Positions 17,055 to 24,860 of a stretch of 53,853 nt of DNA are shown one piece after another. The DNA lies in the NCBI GenBank assembly GCA_030038365.1, contig JASHPA010000117.1:1-53853 (forward strand), given 5' to 3'. This stretch comes from Nitrososphaerales archaeon. GTDB lineage: Archaea > Thermoproteota > Nitrososphaeria > Nitrososphaerales > Gagatemarchaeaceae. A program made the translations under genes and the position numbers. The notes beneath the pieces are model-generated. The model saw only the letters and a list, made by a program, of their open reading frames with translations. It did not search any database and was not told the DNA's origin. How positions within the stretch are numbered: position 1 is the first letter of the stretch; the number at the start of each line of letters is the position of its first letter.

Positions 17055-17759
17055 TCAGGTGTTCCGCGCTGTGATGGCACCGCTCCGTTCGATAAAAGCC
17101 GAGCTCGCAGGGCCGAGGTTGAACAACATGTCAAGGACCGAGAGGTCTGGCACAAACTCCCGGCCGAATCTTTGCGGATATGGGACAGAAGAATAGTTCT
17201 GATACTCGACGGAGACGCCGCGGGCGCGGAAGACATCCTCGTCGAGGTACCTTGTGCCTCCCCGTCCAGAGAGGTACGCGTCAGCACCCACCGCCTGGCA
17301 TAACTCGACAAGGCGCTGGCTGCCTACCGATGCGACCCCCAAAGTTGACTCCAGCACGATCGGCGTGCGCACCGCTAACCATTCCATGGCCATTTTGGTG
17401 GTCTCCAGGTCGAGCTCGAAGAGCGAAGCCCATTCTCTCTCGTAGAGGCGCTTCAGGTCTGCCGAGTAGAGGCGGAAGTGCGGCGCGTTGGCATACGAAA
17501 CGAGAATCTTCTGCCAGTGGTCGCTCCTCCACGGGATCGAGTTATTGATCGTGATGTCGCGGTTCGGCATGAACCTGCGGGCCTTGTCTATCGGCACGCT
17601 CAGCCACACAGGTCCGTGTGGGTCGAGGATTCGGTTGCGGTTCGTGAACCTGCGGTCGTACTGAGTGGCATCCATCAACACGAAGACGTCCGCCTGCTTG
17701 AGCTTGTGGAAGAAACCAGGATAGGGGAAATAGTGGGGCTGATGGATGGCCGCTTTCAA
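17055..17759 (-). CDS. WbqC-like family protein
   Basis: A 234-residue protein. The start AIHQPHYFPYPGFFHKL and YDRRFTNRNRI are hallmarks of the WbqC-like family, found in O-antigen and other surface-glycan clusters. YLSGRGGTRYLDE and a C-terminal VLDMLFNLG motif, also typical, are present. Biochemistry is poorly defined; acyl transfer or modification of an amino sugar is usually suggested. The start is TTG 17759. It is upstream of the PIG-L gene on the same strand, making a likely two- to three-gene glycan-modification unit. Confidence 0.82.
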   Translation of the reverse strand: MKAAIHQPHYFPYPGFFHKLKQADVFVLMDATQYDRRFTNRNRILDPHGPVWLSVPIDKARRFMPNRDITINNSIPWRSDHWQKILVSYANAPHFRLYSADLKRLYEREWASLFELDLETTKMAMEWLAVRTPIVLESTLGVASVGSQRLVELCQAVGADAYLSGRGGTRYLDEDVFRARGVSVEYQNYSSVPYPQRFGREFVPDLSVLDMLFNLGPASSAFIERSGAITARNT

Positions 17760-17780
17760 CGATCTTACCGGCCGTCGCGC

Positions 17781-18017
17781 TCACATAGTCCAGCCGCATG
17801 TTTTTACGAGAAGAATGTAGCGCGAGAGACTCTCTCCAGTCGCGATGACCAGCCACGGCGGACGGATCTCTATCAGCGCTGCGAGAGCTATAACAACGAT
17901 TATCACAATCACGAGGAGGCCGACGAGCATGGTCCTGTTCGCGAAGGGTCCCCTAGGCAGCAGCCACTTGGAAACCGGCGACCGATGTAGCCTGTCTTTC
18001 CAGGTCTTCTGGACCAA
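17781..18017 (-). CDS. Small single-pass membrane protein
   Basis: A 78-residue protein with a basic N terminus and one strong TM helix (about 30-52), followed by a short Trp/Pro-containing tail. A minus-strand TTAAAAT box lies at 18044-18051, about 30 bases before TTG 18017. Codon third positions are GC-rich, as in neighbours. No family was recognised. It precedes the WbqC-like gene by 21 bases and may be co-transcribed. Confidence 0.5.
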   Translation of the reverse strand: MVQKTWKDRLHRSPVSKWLLPRGPFANRTMLVGLLVIVIIVVIALAALIEIRPPWLVIATGESLSRYILLVKTCGWTM

Positions 18018-18068
18018 CCCGACCTCGTCCGTGTGCAGGCCATGATTTTAACGACGCAAGGAAGATTG

Positions 18069-19916
18069 TTACTTGGGATTCTTCGAGGGGCTCGGCCCGC
18101 CTCCGTTGCCCATCGGGAGCGTGAAGCTGAAGGTCGACCCGGGTTCGTCTGGGCCGTTGTTCTGGGCCCACATCCTACCACCGTGGGCCACGATCAGCTT
18201 GCTAGCGATGAAAAGGCCGAGCCCTGTGCCCGAGGGCGACGTTGTGACGAACTTGTTGAACAGCCGCGGGAGGACCTCGGGGTCTATACCCTTTCCCTGG
18301 TCCTTGATGCTTACCATGACCTGATTGTCCGAGGTCTTGCCAGCCCTGACAGTTATCGTCCCCTTGCCACCGGAGAACCTGGCGGCGTTGTTGAGCAGGT
18401 TCGAGAGTACCTCGTGAATCTTGGTGTTATCGGCGTTGATTGGGATGCTGGACTCGGTCTGATCGTATTTTATCGCGACCCCCATACCTGGACCCGAAGC
18501 CGTCTCGGTCTCCGTGATGACGTCCTTGATCGTGTTGTTGAGATCGAATGTCTCCTTCGTGAGGACCATCCTGTTATCGTCTATGCGCGACACAGTGAGG
18601 ATGTCGTCGGTCAGCTTCTTCAGCCTCCTCGCGTTGCTGCTGATCGAGTCCACAGCTTGCTTCATCTCTGTGTCGTCGAGGCTGGTGGCGCTCGCCGGGT
18701 TCTTGGTCTGTTTGGCTCCTGAGACGTCCTGCAGGATCTCCGTGAACCCGAGTATGCTCTGCGTCGGGGTCCGGAGCTCGTGTGCTGCTATGTTCACGAA
18801 GTCCGTCTGACTCCGAGCGTAGGCCCTCAGCTGCTCATTTGCCGCCACGAGGTCGGATGTCCTCTTGGTCACCGTGTCGTCGAGCCTCTTGTTCCATCCG
18901 AGGAAGACTACTGCCGAACCCACTGCGACCCCGGCGATACCCAAGATGACGAAGGAGCTGAGTACTCGGAGCTGCGAGAGCAGGGCTGCGCTCTCGCCTT
19001 CGAGGGTGTCCGGCTGCACCATGTAGAGAATGCCGAAGATGTGGAGGCTCCCCGCCATGTTCACACCGTCGAGGTAGACGGGGACGTAAGCTACCGTCGT
19101 GTTGGTCCCTCCGACGTCGATGTTGGAGACGCCACTCGCACCGTTGAGGGAGTTGCGAATCAGGGTGTCCAACGAAGCGGCGAATGTCGATGGCATGCCG
19201 CTCTGGACTGACTGCGAGAAGATGTTCTGACCTACCAGCTTGGCGTCCTGCGTGTACAGTATAGTGGCGTTGGCGTCCAGCAGGTTGATGTCACCATTCG
19301 AGCTCAACGATATCTGGCTCTGGATATAGCTGCCGAGGGTGGTCAGTTCGATCGCCGCGCCCACGACGCCCTGAGAGACCCGGGTACCGTTCGGTCCTAT
19401 CTCCTGGACCATCTCTGACACGAAGATGTAGGAGACGCTTGCGTTGGTCAGCGAAGGAAGAGCACCCGTTATGTGTACGCCTGATGATGCCTCGGCTTCT
19501 GAGAAGTACGGTCGTCCGGTCAGGTTGGTGCCGGCGTACGAAGCGACGCTCTGGACGGTGCCGTTGTCCAGGGCTAGCAGTGTCCCGTTGTCCGCGATCC
19601 AGAAGAAGTTGTCGACGAATCCTGCCGCAGAAGCCTCTGCGCCCCCTAGCAGAGCCAGGATAGACGTGGTCGTGCCGCCAGAGGCTGTATTGGCCACTAG
19701 TTGAACGCTGGACGCGACGCCCTGTAGCTTTGCGACGAGGACGCTCGCCGTGTCCGTCACCTGAACCTGCGTACTCGACTCGATGTTGTTCACGTCCGCT
19801 CTGTCAATCTGAGCCAGGGTGTACTCGGAATACTGGTACGTGATGAAGAGGAAGAGGGCGGCGGCTACGCCTATCGCAATGAGAGGGACCGGCCTCGTCT
19901 GTCGTGCAAATCGCAA
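18069..19916 (-). CDS. Membrane sensor histidine kinase with Cache-type sensor
   Basis: A 615-residue protein. It has TM1 (about 12-28), an extracellular sensor of about 270 residues with Cache features (GRPYFSEA near 135-140), TM2 (320-341), a coiled coil, then HisKA with His379 in HELRTPTQS and an HATPase domain with the N box NLLNNAARFS, DQGKGID and GTGLGLFIASKL. It autophosphorylates and would donate to a REC protein; REC-only regulators at 12741 and 24292 are candidates. The start is TTG. A perfect TAGAATTCTA palindrome lies 50 bases upstream. Confidence 0.92.
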   Translation of the reverse strand: MRFARQTRPVPLIAIGVAAALFLFITYQYSEYTLAQIDRADVNNIESSTQVQVTDTASVLVAKLQGVASSVQLVANTASGGTTTSILALLGGAEASAAGFVDNFFWIADNGTLLALDNGTVQSVASYAGTNLTGRPYFSEAEASSGVHITGALPSLTNASVSYIFVSEMVQEIGPNGTRVSQGVVGAAIELTTLGSYIQSQISLSSNGDINLLDANATILYTQDAKLVGQNIFSQSVQSGMPSTFAASLDTLIRNSLNGASGVSNIDVGGTNTTVAYVPVYLDGVNMAGSLHIFGILYMVQPDTLEGESAALLSQLRVLSSFVILGIAGVAVGSAVVFLGWNKRLDDTVTKRTSDLVAANEQLRAYARSQTDFVNIAAHELRTPTQSILGFTEILQDVSGAKQTKNPASATSLDDTEMKQAVDSISSNARRLKKLTDDILTVSRIDDNRMVLTKETFDLNNTIKDVITETETASGPGMGVAIKYDQTESSIPINADNTKIHEVLSNLLNNAARFSGGKGTITVRAGKTSDNQVMVSIKDQGKGIDPEVLPRLFNKFVTTSPSGTGLGLFIASKLIVAHGGRMWAQNNGPDEPGSTFSFTLPMGNGGGPSPSKNPK

Positions 19917-19965
19917 GGATGCCGCAACCGACTCAAGGGAACACGAGTTCTAATTTAATTTTACG

Positions 19966-19975
19966 TAGAATTCTA
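19966..19975. promoter_or_regulatory. TAGAATTCTA palindrome upstream of the sensor kinase
   Basis: A perfect 10-base palindrome. An AT-rich TATA-like stretch (TAATTTAATTTTA, 19951-19963) lies between it and the start at 19916. It shares half-sites TAGAA/TTCTA with elements at 24732-24816 and 36410-36435. Operator function is inferred. Confidence 0.4.
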
Positions 19976-20088
19976 GTGATGAATCCTCGCCTTGCCTCGA
20001 CGGGTCAGCTGCCGTGCGTCAACTCTTGGCGGGGCTCAATCGCACGCGTGTGCCTTTGTAGTCCCCAGCCGAGGGGACGAGCGGTGAT

Positions 20089-20406
20089 CTACTCCTCGTT
20101 TCCTCGGCTGACGGCAAGCGCCCCGATCAGGACCCCGATTGCGAGCGCCCCACCGACGACTAGCAGTGGGTGGTCCGAGACCATGTCGTCCCCTTTCTTG
20201 ACAGCGTTGACGACCTTTCCTCTGACAGCTCCAAAGTTCTCTTTGAGCGCGCTTACCCTCATGCCCTCCTCGTCGATTTCCTCCTGCTCGGTCGACAGAG
20301 ATTTTCTCAGCTGCCTGTCCATGTCACGCAGTCTCCTCTCGAACTCCTGACGGAGTTCCTTGGTCTTCTCCTCCCACTCTTCCCGGCTCATTTCTTGCTT
20401 GCTCAT
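20089..20406 (-). CDS. DUF883/ElaB-like tail-anchored protein
   Basis: A 105-residue protein. A charged coiled coil (about 5-75) is followed by one C-terminal TM helix, HPLLVVGGALAIGVLIGALAV, and a short RGNEE end. This layout matches the DUF883 group, where ElaB-type members are inner-membrane proteins linked to ribosome association and stress. The archaeal role is unknown. ATG 20406. Confidence 0.6.
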   Translation of the reverse strand: MSKQEMSREEWEEKTKELRQEFERRLRDMDRQLRKSLSTEQEEIDEEGMRVSALKENFGAVRGKVVNAVKKGDDMVSDHPLLVVGGALAIGVLIGALAVSRGNEE

Positions 20407-20470
20407 AATCTCTGCTTGAAGGAGAGCATTATGCCCCTAATGCATGCACTATCTTTCTCAGGTATCCAGC

Positions 20471-21715
20471 CTACTGCGCCAGCCGCGAGACCTCTCCGTT
20501 CAGCACGAGCTCGATCGAAGGGAACGACCCTCCGGCCCAGCCATGCAGGAATGACCCACCGCTCACACAGATTGTTCCGCCAGCATCCTCGATGTGGCCT
20601 AGAAGGCCTCCCTCGTTGAGCTCCTGTGAGGTGTCGCCACCTAGGAAGACCAAGCCATCCCCACTTATCCTCTTTGTCAGCTCCAGGCCGTTGCAGTAGT
20701 TCTCCTCATAGACGCCGAGCGGACCAGCCCTGACCCTGACCGGCCTCTCCTGGAGGGATTCGGCGTAGCTTTCCATGGTCTCCTCGCCGATATCCTTGAT
20801 TATCCCGCGTCTCCTCTCGAGCTCCGATATCTTCACGTTCTCTCTGTCGCCGTGGTCCTCCAAGACAAAGTCCACAGGGTGTTGCACGACGGGGTTGCCG
20901 ACGGCATCCGTCAGGTTCGCGAGGACCTTGGCATCCTCATACTCCGTCGCTGTGAACCGCTCGAGCAGGAACTTGTCGTTCGCATCCCCCAGCTTCCAGC
21001 CACGCGCCTTGGCTAACAGCTGGCCTGCGAGCCCCCCACAGTAGACGTCCACGCCCCTTTTGGCGATCTGTGCGAGGTCCGAGACCTTCTGCAGTTTCGC
21101 TCCGCCCATCACGAGGGCCTTGGGCTCGGGATTGTTGATTATATCATGCAGGATCCTGAGCTCGTATGCTGACCTGAGGCCGATGTACGTCTTGGCGATG
21201 TAAGGCAGGCACATGAGGCTCGAGTCTTCTCTGTGCCAGGTAGGCATCGAATCGTTCACGCACGTGTCGATGACACCCTTGAAGAACGGGACATACGAAC
21301 ACGTTCCAACGTCCCAGCGTCTCTCTTCCTCGAAGTAGCGCATGTTGTCGAGGACGAGAACCTGGCCCCTGCCAAGCCTGCTGATCTTCTCCCTTGTCTG
21401 TGCGGTGAATACGTTCTCGTGCGGGACGAAGTCCACCTCCACATCTCGCGGCAGGAACTTCCTGAGAGAGCGCATGTGAGGGGAGAGCGAGGTAAAGTCA
21501 TCGTCCCCCTTCCTGCCCTGGTGGCTCATGACGACGAGCCCGCCATACTCCGAGTACATCTCGATGACGTGGGCGTAGACCCGCATCCTCAGAGAGTCCT
21601 CCTCGATCATGCCGTGCGAGGCAGGCAGGTTCATGTCGACCCGCACTAGCACCGGACCTCTCAACTGCCTTCCTAAATTAACAAGTTTGTGGGGCTGAAG
21701 ATCTCGGCAGTACAT
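20471..21715 (-). CDS. pgk: Phosphoglycerate kinase
   Basis: A 414-residue enzyme of glycolysis/gluconeogenesis (1,3-bisphosphoglycerate + ADP to 3-phosphoglycerate + ATP). It has VLVRVDMNLP at the N terminus, SHQGRKGDDD, LDNMRYFEEER, MGGAKLQKVSDL in the hinge-side nucleotide domain, and FLGGDTSQELNEGG then GTICVSGGSFLHGW at the end. Length is as expected for archaeal PGK. It is monocistronic here, between a DUF883-like gene and a divergent universal stress gene. Confidence 0.95.
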   Translation of the reverse strand: MYCRDLQPHKLVNLGRQLRGPVLVRVDMNLPASHGMIEEDSLRMRVYAHVIEMYSEYGGLVVMSHQGRKGDDDFTSLSPHMRSLRKFLPRDVEVDFVPHENVFTAQTREKISRLGRGQVLVLDNMRYFEEERRWDVGTCSYVPFFKGVIDTCVNDSMPTWHREDSSLMCLPYIAKTYIGLRSAYELRILHDIINNPEPKALVMGGAKLQKVSDLAQIAKRGVDVYCGGLAGQLLAKARGWKLGDANDKFLLERFTATEYEDAKVLANLTDAVGNPVVQHPVDFVLEDHGDRENVKISELERRRGIIKDIGEETMESYAESLQERPVRVRAGPLGVYEENYCNGLELTKRISGDGLVFLGGDTSQELNEGGLLGHIEDAGGTICVSGGSFLHGWAGGSFPSIELVLNGEVSRLAQ

Positions 21716-21875
21716 CAGCTGGGAATGGGTCGATTGCCTTTAGAGATTGTGAAGGATTGCTAGGTAGTAAGTAGCGGAAAGGCTCTGCACCATGGCCGGA
21801 GCGGCGCGATAGGAGGATTCTACACTGACTTTGTACCGCTCGCCGTTTTAGGAGGAGGGCAGGGGTGTCTCTCTC

Positions 21876-22424
21876 ATGAGACGCAAATCGTCTTCGCAGG
21901 TATGGACCCAGACGCAAGAGAACCACCTGACGAAAGTCATGGTTGCTGTCGACTCGCCCGAGGGGGCGGAGAGACCGGCGGAGTTCGCCCTCGATTTGGC
22001 AACGATGAGTCATGCCGAACTGGTCCTCGTTCACGTGAAGACGCCTTCGCTGGCGTTTGTGCCGCCCTTCGGCGCTGGCATGCCGGTGGTCCTGCCGGCC
22101 CGTGCATGGACCACTGACGACGGGGACGAAGAGAAGACTTCCCGATGGATGACCAGGTTCACGTGGGCTGCGGAAGAAAGGGGTCTGAAAGCGAAGTCCA
22201 AGGTCGTTCCGGCCGACGTGCCGGTCGCTGAGCGGGTAATCGACGAGGCGGAGAAGGAGGACGTGGACCTGCTGGTAACGGGAGCTAGGGACTGGAGTAC
22301 CATGGAGAGGCTGCTGTTCGGAAGCGTCTCTTCCGACATAGTCAAGAAGGCGAAGATCCCTGTCCTCGTGGTCCGTTCGACGGCCGCAGGGAACGATGAA
22401 GCTAAGGGCACTGCGTCTCCCTAA
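21876..22424 (+). CDS. Universal stress protein (UspA family)
   Basis: A 182-residue USP fold: first strand KVMVAVDSPEGAERPAEFAL, central AELVLVHV, and the C-terminal VDLLVTGARDW...LLFGSVSSDIVKKAKIPVLVV. The last segment resembles the ATP-binding G-x2-G-x9-G-S/T motif in a modified form. An insert of about 40 residues separates strands 2 and 3. The role is stress-related nucleotide binding. It is convergent with the membrane gene at 22421, overlapping by four bases. Confidence 0.85.
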   Translation: MRRKSSSQVWTQTQENHLTKVMVAVDSPEGAERPAEFALDLATMSHAELVLVHVKTPSLAFVPPFGAGMPVVLPARAWTTDDGDEEKTSRWMTRFTWAAEERGLKAKSKVVPADVPVAERVIDEAEKEDVDLLVTGARDWSTMERLLFGSVSSDIVKKAKIPVLVVRSTAAGNDEAKGTASP

Positions 22425-22819
22425 CGGGCAATTCTGTATGATGCTGGCAGCCGCGAGAGTATCCTCTTCTTCACGAATAGCTTGAACAGATAGGCTGTCA
22501 TCAGGTTCCCCACGAGCATAGTAACGACCGCTCCCGCCTGATCGCCGATTGGCGAAAGGCCCGGCAGGATTCGTGCGACAATGTTCTGCAGGCCCGAGAG
22601 TATCGGCAGGGAGTCAGCGTGTAAGAAGGTGCCGCTAAGCAGGAAGACGGCCGCCGGCAACGGGCCAGCAAAAGACCACACGACGGCTGTTATCACCGAT
22701 GTGAACTGCACGGGAAGGACGGGCAGTAGCAGGAACCCACCCATCAGGGAGAAAAAGGCACGGGACCTGAGCTCGAGCCCGGGCGTCGGGCGGGGCCGGA
22801 CCCCCGAGGATTCCGCCAT
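22421..22819 (-). CDS. Small polytopic membrane protein, unknown
   Basis: A 132-residue protein with about three TM helices (near 23-50, 55-75 and 95-115), a Gly/Pro-rich cytosolic N terminus and a basic C terminus. Not recognised. Gene-like codon use and ATG 22819 support it. No functional context is evident. Confidence 0.55.
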   Translation of the reverse strand: MAESSGVRPRPTPGLELRSRAFFSLMGGFLLLPVLPVQFTSVITAVVWSFAGPLPAAVFLLSGTFLHADSLPILSGLQNIVARILPGLSPIGDQAGAVVTMLVGNLMTAYLFKLFVKKRILSRLPASYRIAR

Positions 22820-22941
22820 AGGATTCTTATGGGATGGCCCGTCTTTTAAGCAAAGTGAAAGGAAGATACACCTCCGAAGAAACCTCCGCTAAATTCAGTC
22901 ATACGTGATTTACGTTGAAGACGGCCTTTCTTCCGACGAAA

Positions 22942-23544
22942 ATGAAATTCGAAAATCGCAATGCAGCCGCAATCTCGACCACCGTAGGAGCAATCATCAT
23001 CATTGTCATCATCATCATAGTGGGCGTAGGAGTCTACGCCGCCACAAGGCCGAGCTCGACAACGACTACGACCTCGCTCACGAACACGACCTCGACGACC
23101 ACTTCTCCTATAATCATTTCATCATCAACGACGACCACATCGACGACAATCACCTCGATCTCCACAACATCGACCAAGAACTCATCCACGACCGCCACGT
23201 CCAGCTCTACGACCGTCACTGGCACAGGCACCGGCACCGGCGAGCAGGTGATCATCCCACAGGGCGCAGCATCAGGAAAGAACTTTGACCCCTCTTCAAT
23301 AACGATCACGGCCGGGACTACGATAACCTTCGTCGACCAAGACTCGCTAGCGCCCCACAACGTCTGGTTCACGAGTGTTCCGTCGGGCGCGACCAACCCC
23401 AACACAGCGGCCGGACAATCGTCTCAGTACGAGATACTACAGGGGCAGAGCGTCTCCTACACTCTCACGACTCCTGGAACGTACACCTATGAGTGCCAAT
23501 TCCACAGCAGCTGGATGCAAGGAACCATCATAGTGACCTCGTAG
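22942..23544 (+). CDS. Membrane-anchored cupredoxin (type 1 copper protein)
   Basis: A 200-residue protein. The N terminus MKFENRNAAAIS with the very hydrophobic helix 16-33 anchors it. A Thr/Ser linker (about 38-100) leads to a plastocyanin-like domain with copper ligands His139, Cys185, His188 and Met192 (CQFHSSWM). It should carry electrons outside the membrane; such proteins are abundant in Thaumarchaeota. ATG 22942 was chosen over an upstream TTG. The linker DNA (23040-23240) is low complexity. Compare the ligand-poor paralog at 13177-13812. Confidence 0.88.
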   Translation: MKFENRNAAAISTTVGAIIIIVIIIIVGVGVYAATRPSSTTTTTSLTNTTSTTTSPIIISSSTTTTSTTITSISTTSTKNSSTTATSSSTTVTGTGTGTGEQVIIPQGAASGKNFDPSSITITAGTTITFVDQDSLAPHNVWFTSVPSGATNPNTAAGQSSQYEILQGQSVSYTLTTPGTYTYECQFHSSWMQGTIIVTS

Positions 23545-23598
23545 TGGAGAGACCGCTGAGCTGGTGAAGCTACCGGCGTAACAGGTGCCTCCAAGACG

Positions 23599-24273
23599 AT
23601 GGCCACCCTCCTTTTTCCGCTTTACATCTATCCTTCGAATCAGGGCGCGTCATGGGCCCGCATAGTGTCTGCCGTGAAGACAAACCCCCTGGCGAAGACG
23701 ATCATGGTCGTCAACCCGGGGAACGGCCCGGGGAAGTCGGTCGACCCAAACTACTCGGCGGCTATCGAGACGCTGAGTTCGGCGGGCATTCCGATGGCGG
23801 GGTATGTGTTCACAAAGTACGGCGCGCGGCCGCTTGATTCGGTTGTGGACGACCTGTCGGTCTGGTCCAAGTTGTATCCAAAGGTCTCTGCGATATTCGT
23901 GGATAACATGGCGAACAAGCCGGGCCTCGAAAACTACTATACCCGGCTTACCGGCAGCGCAAAGTCGCTGGGATACAGGATGGTCATGGGGAACCCCGGC
24001 TCACCGATACCGACGTCGTACTTCGGGACCGTCGACTCGGCCGTGATCTACGAGAATTTCGGGTATCCCAAGTCTGCGCAGGCCCTTGACCCGGAGGGCT
24101 GGTACTCGTCCCATCGCGGTTCGTTCGGGATGATCGCGCACGGCGTTGACGTGCTGGACCAGGAATTCATCGCTTCGGCCGCAAGAGTCGTGGAGTTCAT
24201 GTGTGTTACCCAGACCTACCACGCAATACCACCCTACTTCGAGCAGCTCCTGTCGACGCTGAGCGGGCTATAG
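23599..24273 (+). CDS. Stand-alone spherulin-4-type hydrolase domain, no signal peptide
   Basis: A 224-residue protein made of just the spherulin-4 TIM-barrel domain: LLFPLYIYPSNQGASW at the start, VVNPGNGPG at 38-45, FVDN with Asp102-Asn103 and IYENFG with Glu152. The Asp-Asn/Glu set matches that recalled for GH135 Sph3 more exactly than the two secreted paralogs (Asp-Glu and Asp-Gln). It lacks a signal peptide or TM, so it may act in the cytosol or use another export route. It sits 54 bases after the cupredoxin gene on the same strand. Confidence 0.8.
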   Translation: MATLLFPLYIYPSNQGASWARIVSAVKTNPLAKTIMVVNPGNGPGKSVDPNYSAAIETLSSAGIPMAGYVFTKYGARPLDSVVDDLSVWSKLYPKVSAIFVDNMANKPGLENYYTRLTGSAKSLGYRMVMGNPGSPIPTSYFGTVDSAVIYENFGYPKSAQALDPEGWYSSHRGSFGMIAHGVDVLDQEFIASAARVVEFMCVTQTYHAIPPYFEQLLSTLSGL

Positions 24274-24291
24274 TGGTACGTCGAGCCGCCG

Positions 24292-24705
24292 CTAGCCGTG
24301 ATGTCTCTCTTTCCCGTTGAGGACGACGAGCCTGTCGGCCAGCTCGGATATCCCGACGGGCTTCTGGATTACATCGAGGACGTCCATCCGCTGGAAGAGC
24401 TTCTTCAGCTCGGAGAAGAGGTCCATGTAGGCCGTGAGGAATACGATGCGCTGCATCGGGTCCCTCTTCTTCAGCTCGTACGCCAGCTCGAGGCCGTTCA
24501 TCTTGGGCATCCTCACGTCAGATATCACGAGGTCATAGCGGCCAGGCACGAACGCGGCGAGAGCGGCAGAAGGGTCATTGAACGCGTCCACCTCGAAGCC
24601 CTTCTTCTGCAATCCTGACTTCAGGACCGCTGTTATGTCCGCCTCATCGTCAACCAGCATTATTGTCCTGAGAGCGCTCTTCTTGGATTCATCTTGGGCA
24701 GGCAT
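24292..24705 (-). CDS. REC-only response regulator
   Basis: A 137-residue receiver: IMLVDDEAD, LVISDVRMPKMNG with the phospho-acceptor Asp, FLTAYM and VIQKPVG. It has the same layout as the protein at 12741, with MPKMNG and REC spacing shared, so the two are paralogs. ATG 24705 is preferred over an upstream in-frame start because a TATA-like box (minus CTTTCTAAAG, about 24731-24740) then lies at the right distance. It is divergent from the secreted gene at 24861, across a gap with three TTCTA/TAGAA repeats. Confidence 0.88.
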   Translation of the reverse strand: MPAQDESKKSALRTIMLVDDEADITAVLKSGLQKKGFEVDAFNDPSAALAAFVPGRYDLVISDVRMPKMNGLELAYELKKRDPMQRIVFLTAYMDLFSELKKLFQRMDVLDVIQKPVGISELADRLVVLNGKERHHG

Positions 24706-24731
24706 GCTGAGCACGGCCGACCGTATCACTC

Positions 24732-24816
24732 TTCTTTAGAAAGTTTCGCAGCGGTCCTTCTAAAGGTTGTAGAACTTTGTTGACGTACCCAAGGCCCTAA
24801 AATTCTACGCATAGAA
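24732..24816. promoter_or_regulatory. Cluster of TTCTA/TAGAA inverted repeats in a divergent promoter
   Basis: Three copies were seen: TTCTTTAGAA (24732-24741), TTCTA-N7-TAGAA (24758-24774) and TTCTA-N4-TAGAA (24803-24816). They sit between the REC gene (24705, minus) and the secreted protein gene (24861, plus). Probable TATA boxes are at 24731-24740 and at 24828-24836 (TATTTACC). Joint regulation of both genes is inferred. Confidence 0.45.
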
Positions 24817-24860
24817 AGTCAGGGTCAGTATTTACCCGATTAGCGCGGTTTTGTGGCAAC

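Noticed and set aside
23050-23230. Low-complexity repeat tract suggesting a DNA repeat element
   Set aside because: It encodes the Thr/Ser linker of the cupredoxin; the bias comes from the amino-acid run and not from an independent repeat.
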